NCBI RefSeq assembly: GCF_012927245.1
Contig: NZ_JABBGE010000008.1
Span: forward strand, 434,001 to 498,000
Length of the DNA stretch: 64,000 bases
Reading direction: 5' to 3'
Source: Streptomyces sp. R302
Lineage (GTDB): Bacteria; Actinomycetota; Actinomycetes; Streptomycetales; Streptomycetaceae
Shown: positions 58,090-64,000 of the stretch, in pieces
How positions within the stretch are numbered: the stretch's first letter is position 1
Layout of the letters: every line of letters starts with the position of its first letter
Program-made: the position numbers and the translations under genes
Notes under the pieces: model-generated
The model's input: only the letters and a program-made list of their open reading frames with translations
The model's database searches: none
Told to the model about the DNA's origin: nothing

Positions 58090-59409
58090 TCAGCCCCCGT
58101 ACGTCGCCTGGGTGTCCCCGAGCACCCGCGCGAAGTCCGCCGCCAGCCGCTCGGCGGCCTCCGGCAGCAGCACGGAGGCGGTGATCCGTACGGCGGGCGG
58201 CGTGGCGATCCGGAACCGGGCGCCCGCCGCCACCCACCACCCGTACGTCCGCAGTCCGTTGACGACGGCCGACTCGTCCCGCACCGGCACCCACACGTTC
58301 AGCCCGGCGGCCCCGACCGCGTGGATGCCACGGGCGCCGAGGGCGTCGACCAGCGCCCGCCGCCGCTCGGCGTACGCGGCCTCCCCGCGCGAGACGAGCC
58401 GCGCCACCTCCGGGTCGGAGAAGAGCCCGACGACGGTCTCCTGGAGCACATGGCTGACCCACCCGGAGGTCATCAGCATCCGGCCGTCGTGCCGGGCGAG
58501 CGTCACCGCGTCCCCCGTCACCCCGGCCCACCGCAGATCCACGCCCAGCCGCTTCGAGACCGTGCGCACCTGCGCCCACCGGGCGGGCCCCAGCGCGCTC
58601 ACCGTCGGCGCGGCGGGCCCGTCGAGCTCGGCCAGGTAGTCGTCCTCGATCACCAGGACCTCGGGGAACTCCCGGAACAGCGCCCCCAGTTCGTCCCGCC
58701 GCGCGGGGGAGAGGGACGCCCCGGTGGGGCACTGCGCGCGCGGGCTGAGGACGACGGCCCGCACCCCGGCCCGCAGCGCCGTCCGCAGCGCGCCGGGCGC
58801 GAGCCCCTCGCCGTCGACGGCCACCGGCACGATCCGAAGTCCCAGCGCGGGCACCAGGTCGAGGAGGTGGTGGAAGCCGGGGTCCTCGACGGCTACCGCG
58901 TCCCCGGGTCGGAGCTCCACCGAGAGCAGCCGGGCGACGCAGTCGAGCGCCCCGTGCGCGAAGGTCACCCGCTCCGCGGGCACCCCGTCCCGCCGGAACC
59001 ACGCCCGGGTCAGCTCCTCCAGCACGGCGAGCCGCGGCGCCGCCCGGTGCGAGCCGTAGACGGGCCGTACGTCGCCGGGCGGGTGGAGCACCGGCAGGAA
59101 GGCGGGGTCGGGTAGCCCGCTCGCGAGGTCCGTCAGCCCCTCCGGCATGCGCGGCGGCCGCCGGGACGCCACCGACGGCGCCTCCGCCACGACCGTGCCG
59201 CCCCGCCCGCGGGTCACCACGAGCCCCCGTCCGCGCAGTTCCTTGTACGCGGTCGCCACCGTGCCCGGGCTGACTCCCAGGTCGTCCGCGAGCGTCCGTA
59301 CGGGAGGCAGCGCGTCGCCCGGGGCGAGTTCCCCTTCGGACACGCCGCGTTCGACGGACGCGGCGATCCCCTTGGCCGTCGTCCCCTGAATCGAATATTG
59401 TGTCACCAC
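58090..59409 (-). CDS. MocR-family (GntR/aminotransferase) regulator
   Basis: A 439-residue regulator: GntR winged helix at ~1-75 (PPVRTLADDLGVSPGTVATAYKELRGRGLV) and an aminotransferase-like domain with CPTGASLSP, VLVIEDDYLAELDG and the PLP-lysine site VRTVSKRLGVDLRW. It starts at GTG 59409 or 59406; the upstream AT-rich DNA holds the operator, so the track to 59475 is not coding. It is divergent from the MFS gene, 47 bases away, and very likely represses it through the palindrome at 59416. Confidence 0.9.
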   Translation of the reverse strand: MVTQYSIQGTTAKGIAASVERGVSEGELAPGDALPPVRTLADDLGVSPGTVATAYKELRGRGLVVTRGRGGTVVAEAPSVASRRPPRMPEGLTDLASGLPDPAFLPVLHPPGDVRPVYGSHRAAPRLAVLEELTRAWFRRDGVPAERVTFAHGALDCVARLLSVELRPGDAVAVEDPGFHHLLDLVPALGLRIVPVAVDGEGLAPGALRTALRAGVRAVVLSPRAQCPTGASLSPARRDELGALFREFPEVLVIEDDYLAELDGPAAPTVSALGPARWAQVRTVSKRLGVDLRWAGVTGDAVTLARHDGRMLMTSGWVSHVLQETVVGLFSDPEVARLVSRGEAAYAERRRALVDALGARGIHAVGAAGLNVWVPVRDESAVVNGLRTYGWWVAAGARFRIATPPAVRITASVLLPEAAERLAADFARVLGDTQATYGG

Positions 59410-59415
59410 ATTCAA

Positions 59416-59437
59416 AATTATGTACCAATACATAATT
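59416..59437. promoter_or_regulatory. Perfect AT-rich palindrome between MocR and MFS genes
   Basis: AATTATGTA (59416-59424) and TACATAATT (59429-59437) form a perfect 9-4-9 inverted repeat, very AT-rich for this genome. It overlaps the only possible promoter positions for both genes, so it is the probable operator of the MocR regulator. Confidence 0.8.
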
Positions 59438-59456
59438 CGCGTCAAGGGGGGACCAC

Positions 59457-60773
59457 GTGAGTCGGCCGTCGTCATGGCACCGCACCGCGCTCGACCGCAT
59501 CCCGGGAGGCCGCGACGGCCGCCGCATGCTCGTCGTCAGCATCGTCGACAAGTCGGGCACCGGCCTCTGGGCCGGCTGCACCGCCCTCTACTTCACCTAC
59601 GTCTCAGGGCTGAGCCTCGGCCAGGTCGGCCTGCTCATGACCGTCTCCGGCGGCGTCGGCATAGCCGGAGCGCCACTCGCCGGCGTCCTCGCCGACCGCT
59701 TCCCCCTCGTCCGCGTCATCGCCGCCACCCAACTCATGCGCGGAGCCACCCTCCTCGCCCTCCTCACCACCGACCACTTCCTCCTCCTCACCCTCTACTC
59801 CGCCCTCGGCGCGCTCCCCGACCGCGCTGGCAGCGTCCTCATCAAGCTGTACGCGGCCCGCCAGGCCGGCCCCGAACGCGCCCGCTACCAGGCCATCCAG
59901 CGCACCACCGTCAACATCGGCTGGTCCATCGGCGGCCTCGGCGCCGCCGGCGCTCTCGCCACCGGATCCACCCAGGCCTACACCTGGCTCCTCGTCGGCA
60001 ACGTCCTCAGCTACCTCGCCATCACGGTCCTCACCCTCCGCTGCGCCGAACCGCCCACCCCCACCCCCACCCCCACCCCCGCCCCCACCCCCACCGCCGT
60101 CGGCGGCCGCACCCCACGCGACACCGTCCAGGACAAGCCCGCCGGCCCCTGGCGCGACCGCACCTTCCTCGGCTACACCGCCACCGACGCCGCCCTCTTC
60201 CTCGACGACACGATCCTCCAGGTCGCCGTCCCCCTCTGGATCGTCCACGCCACGGAGGCCCCCGTCGGCCTCGTCCCGCTCCTCCTCGTCCTCAACACCG
60301 TCCTCGTCGTCCTCTTCCAGGTCCCCCTTGCCCGCTTCGGCGCCACCCCCGCGGCCGCCCGCCTCCTCCTCGTCCCCCTCTCCGGACTCTTCGTCGTCGG
60401 CACCCTCGCCCTCGCCGCCTCCGCCGCCGGCGGCCGCACCCTCGCCGTCGCCGCGCTCGTCGTGGCCGTCGTCGCCCTCACGTTCGCCGAAATCGTCCAC
60501 GCCACCGCCTCGTGGGAACTCTCCGTCACCCTGGCCTCCGCCGACGCCCAGGGCGCCTACCTCGGCGTCCACGGCCTCGCCCAGTCGAGCCAGCGCTTCG
60601 CCGGCCCGCTCCTCGTCACCGCCGTCATGACCGCCGGCCCCCTCGCCTGGCCCTTCCTCGGCCTCGCCCTCGCCGGTGCGGGCGCCGCCCAGCACCGCCT
60701 CGTCCGCGCCCGCGTCACCCACCCCACCAAACCGTCACTGTCAGTGCCGACGGTTACGGTGAGTGAGCACTGA
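59457..60773 (+). CDS. MFS efflux-type transporter
   Basis: A 438-residue MFS protein. GVLADRFPLVRVIAA after helix 2 is the A-motif, and SALGALPDRAGSVLIKLYAARQAGPERARYQAIQRTTVN lies in the first half. The central loop holds a PTPTPTPTPAPTPT linker made from a CCCCAC repeat (60056-60091). The second half has another six helices. GTG 59457 follows AAGGGGGG. Regulation by the divergent MocR protein is likely; substrate unknown, drug or metabolite efflux by family resemblance. Confidence 0.85.
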   Translation: MSRPSSWHRTALDRIPGGRDGRRMLVVSIVDKSGTGLWAGCTALYFTYVSGLSLGQVGLLMTVSGGVGIAGAPLAGVLADRFPLVRVIAATQLMRGATLLALLTTDHFLLLTLYSALGALPDRAGSVLIKLYAARQAGPERARYQAIQRTTVNIGWSIGGLGAAGALATGSTQAYTWLLVGNVLSYLAITVLTLRCAEPPTPTPTPTPAPTPTAVGGRTPRDTVQDKPAGPWRDRTFLGYTATDAALFLDDTILQVAVPLWIVHATEAPVGLVPLLLVLNTVLVVLFQVPLARFGATPAAARLLLVPLSGLFVVGTLALAASAAGGRTLAVAALVVAVVALTFAEIVHATASWELSVTLASADAQGAYLGVHGLAQSSQRFAGPLLVTAVMTAGPLAWPFLGLALAGAGAAQHRLVRARVTHPTKPSLSVPTVTVSEH

Positions 60774-60809
60774 TCGACGTGATCAGACCGCCACATACGA
60801 GGGGGACCC

Positions 60810-61706
60810 ATGACGACCACGACCACCACCCCGACCCGCCTCCGCCGCGCCCTGCGCCGCGAGATCCCCAGCACCGTCGGACTCCTCGCCGACGAGCAGG
60901 ACTTCGCCGCCATGCGCCGCTACCGCACCTTCGCCTTCGACGACCACGGCACCTACCTCAAGGAGATCGAAGCCCTCCTCAAATCCCTCGCCCGCCAGGG
61001 CACCCACACCACGGTGGCCCTCTTCGACCCCGACGAATACGTCTCCTACTGCGCCGAGACCGGCCTCGACCCCGACCACCCCACCAGCCGCAGCCGCTTC
61101 ACCGACCACCTGGCCACGACCGGCGCCCGCGTCACCTACACCGGACAACCCCTCACCACCCTCCTCCCCGAGCTCGTCGACACCGCCGTCCGCCGCGCCA
61201 CCTGGGAGTACGCCACCACCGTCCTCGCCACCGCCGGAGACTGCGCCGACTGCGGCCTCGACCTCGGCCGCGACGCCTTCGACCGCGCCACCCGCCTGCT
61301 CCTCGCCCTCCTCGACGGCGCGGGACCCGGCACCCACCACCTCGTCTGCAGCGTCCCCGCCGCCGACGACCACCTGCTCGCCGTCCTCCACACCGCCCGC
61401 GACGACCACGGCACCAACCACCACGACCCCACCTCCGCCACCGAGTTCACCGCCGTCCTCGCCGCCGGCATCACCCTCGCCGCAGCGGGCGGCCTCGTCC
61501 TGCGCGCCACCCGACCCGGGCTCCCCGACCGCCTCCACGGCTGGCGCCTCGCCGACGGCACCCTCGCCCCGCTCACCGAGGCCGAGGTCTTCGCCGCCTA
61601 CTGCACCGACGCCCGCACCGGCGAACCCCTTCCGCCGGAGCACGGCGTCGACCACCGCGCCGGCTTCCCCCTCGCCCCCGACCCCGACACCCACCACCAC
61701 CCCTGA
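60810..61706 (+). CDS. Conserved streptomycete hypothetical protein
   Basis: A 298-residue protein beginning with a Thr-rich run and RRALRREIPSTVGLLADEQDFAAMRRYRTFAFDDHGTYLKEIEALLKSLARQGTHTTVALFDPDEY. A CADCGLDLG segment may bind metal. A short hydrophobic stretch (~212-232, AVLAAGITLAAAGGLVL) could be buried or membrane-associated. The His-rich C-terminus is probably disordered. ATG 60810 follows GAGGGGG. It lies 36 bases after the MFS gene and may be co-transcribed. I recognise the type as recurrent in Streptomyces but know of no function. Confidence 0.65.
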   Translation: MTTTTTTPTRLRRALRREIPSTVGLLADEQDFAAMRRYRTFAFDDHGTYLKEIEALLKSLARQGTHTTVALFDPDEYVSYCAETGLDPDHPTSRSRFTDHLATTGARVTYTGQPLTTLLPELVDTAVRRATWEYATTVLATAGDCADCGLDLGRDAFDRATRLLLALLDGAGPGTHHLVCSVPAADDHLLAVLHTARDDHGTNHHDPTSATEFTAVLAAGITLAAAGGLVLRATRPGLPDRLHGWRLADGTLAPLTEAEVFAAYCTDARTGEPLPPEHGVDHRAGFPLAPDPDTHHHP

Positions 61707-61720
61707 CCCCGGACACGACG

Positions 61721-61758
61721 AAGGGGCTCCCCGCCACCAGGTGACGGGAAGCCCCTCC
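61721..61758. terminator. Bidirectional terminator before ptsI 3' end
   Basis: AAGGGGCTCCCCGCCACC (61721-61738) pairs with GGTGACGGGAAGCCCCTC on the right with two mismatches, between convergent genes. Confidence 0.75.
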
Positions 61759-61782
61759 GAACCACGCGCTACGACTCCGGGA

Positions 61783-63453
61783 TCACTCCCCGGACAGCAC
61801 CGCCTGCGCGGCCAGCCGCGCCTCGTGCGCCGTGTCCGCGGCCCGAGCCGCGGCCGCCGCCCGCTCGCACTGCGCGAGCGTGTACTTCGCCAGCGTCGCC
61901 CGCACGTACGGGATCGACGCCGCGCCCATCGACAGGGAGGTGACACCCAGACCGGTCAGCACACACGCGAGCAGCGGATCCGAGGCGGCCTCGCCACAGA
62001 CACCACAGCTCTTGCCCTCGGCCTTGGCCGCCTCGGCGGACATCGCCACCAGGTCGAGCAGCGCCGGCTGCCACGGGTCCTGCAGCCGGGACACCGCACC
62101 CACCTGACGGTCGGCGGCGAAGGTGTACTGGGCCAGGTCGTTGGTGCCCAGCGACAGGAACTCGACCTCCTGCAGGATCGAGCGGGCCCGGAGCGCGGCG
62201 GACGGAATCTCCACCATCGCGCCGAACTTCGCCCGGAGCCCCGCCTCGCGGCACGCGTCGGCGAAGGCCTTCGCGTCCGTCCGGTCGGCCACCATCGGCG
62301 CCATGACCTCCAGGTACACGGGCAGACCCTCGGAGGCCTTCGCCAGCGCGGTCAGCTGCGTCCGCAGCACCTCCGGGTGGTCGAGCAGCGACCGCAGCCC
62401 GCGCACGCCGAGCGCCGGGTTCGGCTCGTCGACCGGCGTCAGGAAGTCGAGCGGCTTGTCGGCGCCGGCGTCCAGCACCCGCACGACCACACGGCCCTCG
62501 GGGAAGGCCTCCAGGACCTTCCGGTACGCCTCGATCTGCTTCTCCTCGGACGGGGCCTTCTGGCTGTCGTCCAGGAAGAGGAACTCGGTACGGAACAGAC
62601 CGACGCCCTCGGCGCCCGCCTCCACCGCGGCCGGCACGTCCGCCGGGCCACCGACGTTGGCGAGCAGCGGCACCTTGTGCCCGTCCGAGGTGGCACCCGG
62701 GCCACTGGACGCGGACAGCGCCGCCTTCCGCTCCTCGGCGGCCCTGGTCAGCGCCGCCTTCTTCTCCTCGCTCGGGTCCACGAAGATCTCACCGGTGGAA
62801 CCGTCCACCGCGATCTCCGTGCCCTCCGACAGCTCACCGGCACCGGGCAGAGCCACCACGGCCGGCACACCCAGGGCACGCGCCAGGATGGCGCTGTGGC
62901 TGGTCGGCCCGCCCTCCTCGGTCACGAATCCGAGCACGAGCGCCGGGTCGAGCAGCGCGGTGTCGGCCGGCGCCAGGTCCCGCGCGATGAGCACGTACGG
63001 CTCGTCGCTGTCCGGAACACCCGGCATCGGCACCCCGAGCAGCCGCGCCACGATCCGGTTCCGTACGTCGTCCAGGTCGGCGACCCGGCCCGCCATGTAC
63101 TCACCGGCACCCGCGAGCAGCTCGCGGTAGTGCGAGAAGGCGTCGTAGATACCGCGCTCGGCCGTGCTCCCGACCGCGATCCTGCGGTCGACATCGGCGA
63201 TGAGCTCCGGGTCCTGGGCGATCATCGCCTGGGCCTCGAGGACCGCCTGGGCCTCGCCGCCGGCCAGATTGCCGCGCGCGATCAGGTCCGCGGCCACGGC
63301 CTCCACCGCCTGGCGGGCGCGCCCCTGTTCGCGCTCCGCGTCCTCGGCGGGAATCTGCTTGGCGGGCGGTTCGAGAACCGCCGTACCCATGTGCCGTACC
63401 TGGCCGATCGCCACTCCGTGGCTGACCCCGACGCCTCGCAGCGTTGTCTCCAT
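61783..63453 (-). CDS. ptsI: PTS enzyme I (phosphoenolpyruvate-protein phosphotransferase)
   Basis: A 556-residue enzyme I, the length of S. coelicolor PtsI (SCO1391). It takes phosphate from PEP on His186 (EEGGPTSHSAILARALGVPAVV) and passes it to HPr. The N-terminal HPr-binding helices are followed by the phospho-His domain and the C-terminal PEP-binding barrel (EGVGLFRTEFLFLDD, FLSLGTNDLAQYTFAADR, CGVCGEAASDP). ATG 63453 is preferred to the frame opening at 63489. It lies 81 bases after crr; in S. coelicolor crr-ptsI is an operon under DasR control and serves N-acetylglucosamine and fructose uptake. Confidence 0.96.
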   Translation of the reverse strand: METTLRGVGVSHGVAIGQVRHMGTAVLEPPAKQIPAEDAEREQGRARQAVEAVAADLIARGNLAGGEAQAVLEAQAMIAQDPELIADVDRRIAVGSTAERGIYDAFSHYRELLAGAGEYMAGRVADLDDVRNRIVARLLGVPMPGVPDSDEPYVLIARDLAPADTALLDPALVLGFVTEEGGPTSHSAILARALGVPAVVALPGAGELSEGTEIAVDGSTGEIFVDPSEEKKAALTRAAEERKAALSASSGPGATSDGHKVPLLANVGGPADVPAAVEAGAEGVGLFRTEFLFLDDSQKAPSEEKQIEAYRKVLEAFPEGRVVVRVLDAGADKPLDFLTPVDEPNPALGVRGLRSLLDHPEVLRTQLTALAKASEGLPVYLEVMAPMVADRTDAKAFADACREAGLRAKFGAMVEIPSAALRARSILQEVEFLSLGTNDLAQYTFAADRQVGAVSRLQDPWQPALLDLVAMSAEAAKAEGKSCGVCGEAASDPLLACVLTGLGVTSLSMGAASIPYVRATLAKYTLAQCERAAAAARAADTAHEARLAAQAVLSGE

Positions 63454-63534
63454 CTCACCCGTCTCCGATTGAGCGGCGGCCGAAGCCACCGCGTTGAATG
63501 TCGTACTCGCGGCCGTCCGGACGACGGACCGGAC

Positions 63535-63984
63535 TCAGCTCCAGTCGAAGAGCTGGTCGCCGGCCTTCACGTCGCCGTCCTCACGGACGTTGGACAGCGA
63601 GTCGGCCGTGGCCTCAAGGGCGACGACGGGACAGATGGGGGACTTGCCGGCGGCCTCGACGTCGGCGGGGTTCCACCGCACGACGGCCTGGCCGCACTCC
63701 ACGGTGTCCCCCTTGTTCACGAGCAGCTCGAAACCCTCGCCGTTGAGCTGGACGGTGTCGATGCCGAGGTGCGTCAGCACCCCGTGCCCCTCGCCGTCCA
63801 CGACGACGAAGGCGTGCGGGTGCATGGAGACGACGACCCCGTCGATGGGGGAGACCGCCTCGGAGGGCTCACGTACGGGATCGATGGCGGTGCCGGGCCC
63901 GACCATGGCACCGGAGAAGACCGGGTCGGGAACGTTGGCGAGACCGATGGCGCGTCCAGCGAGTGGCGACGTCACGGTTGACAT
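63535..63984 (-). CDS. crr: PTS glucose-type EIIA component
   Basis: A 149-residue EIIA-Crr. The phosphorylated histidine is His72 in LTHLGIDTVQL, with the supporting His57 in MHPHAF. The fold signatures SPLAGRAIGLANVPDPVF and ELLVNKGDTVECGQAVVRW are present. It accepts phosphate from HPr and passes it to sugar-specific EIIBC proteins such as NagE2. ATG 63984 follows GGGAGG. The upstream promoter and any DasR site are beyond the window edge. Confidence 0.96.
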   Translation of the reverse strand: MSTVTSPLAGRAIGLANVPDPVFSGAMVGPGTAIDPVREPSEAVSPIDGVVVSMHPHAFVVVDGEGHGVLTHLGIDTVQLNGEGFELLVNKGDTVECGQAVVRWNPADVEAAGKSPICPVVALEATADSLSNVREDGDVKAGDQLFDWS

Positions 63985-64000
63985 GGGAAGCCTCCCAGGG

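Overview
The window is chromosomal DNA from a high-GC actinomycete, almost certainly a Streptomyces. Coding regions have strong GC at third codon positions. The gene content includes rbpA, ppm1, fxsA, the sporulation pair smeA-sffA, a conservon (cvnABCD) and crr-ptsI. In Streptomyces coelicolor the order ppm1 (SCO1423), rbpA (SCO1421), sffA/smeA (SCO1416/1415), ptsI/crr (SCO1391/1390) is the same as I remember it, so this is a syntenic core stretch with strain-specific insertions. No rRNA, intact tRNA, CRISPR array, transposase or antibiotic cluster was seen.

Layout. 1-6.3 kb looks accessory: a cut-off hypothetical gene, a small conserved protein beside an XRE/DUF5753 regulator, a membrane protein with a TTA codon, a STAND (NB-ARC/TPR) ATPase of the type used in signalling or phage defence, a 55-nt G tract, and a tRNA-like T-arm remnant that could be an old attachment site. 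6.3-12.1 kb holds small conserved proteins, a DUF7064-like/APH-like gene pair behind a TetR-type palindrome, an Lrp regulator and an amidohydrolase. 12.2-24 kb is housekeeping and development: ppm1, fxsA, rbpA with an exact SigR promoter, a UMF1-type transporter, GDPD, a MocR/YczE pair, smeA-sffA, and ankyrin and HEAT repeat proteins.

24.1-33.1 kb is a 5-oxoproline/amide catabolic region. It has a fused HyuA-HyuB 5-oxoprolinase facing tail-to-tail a pxpABC operon with an MFS transporter and a divergent FadR-type regulator. In front of it a deletion has joined the start of a glycosyltransferase gene to the end of an SGNH hydrolase gene. 33.2-41.3 kb is a four-gene operon: a kleisin-like protein, a long disordered Pro/Ala-rich protein, a KITE-like protein and a 1562-residue SMC-like ATPase. 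It resembles MksBEF/Wadjet condensins but has no JetD nuclease, and it is the best candidate here for a poorly described system.

42.2-46.5 kb is a conservon (sensor kinase, roadblock, DUF742, GTPase). 46.5-48.2 kb is a thiolase/OB-fold pair carrying the same TGACG-N3-CGTCA operator as the 7.15 kb locus, which suggests one shared acyl-CoA regulon. 48.2-61.7 kb holds a VanX-like dipeptidase, NUDIX, GH31, acetoacetyl-CoA synthetase, an ECF sigma/CU044_5270 pair, a secreted beta-domain protein, and a MocR regulator with a divergent MFS exporter across a perfect AT-rich palindrome. The window closes with ptsI and crr, the general PTS enzymes.

Across the window two unexplained sequence patterns recur: GATCC-containing repeat arrays at three places (one inside a reading frame), and the palindrome ACGCGCGCGT, found thirteen times by eye.
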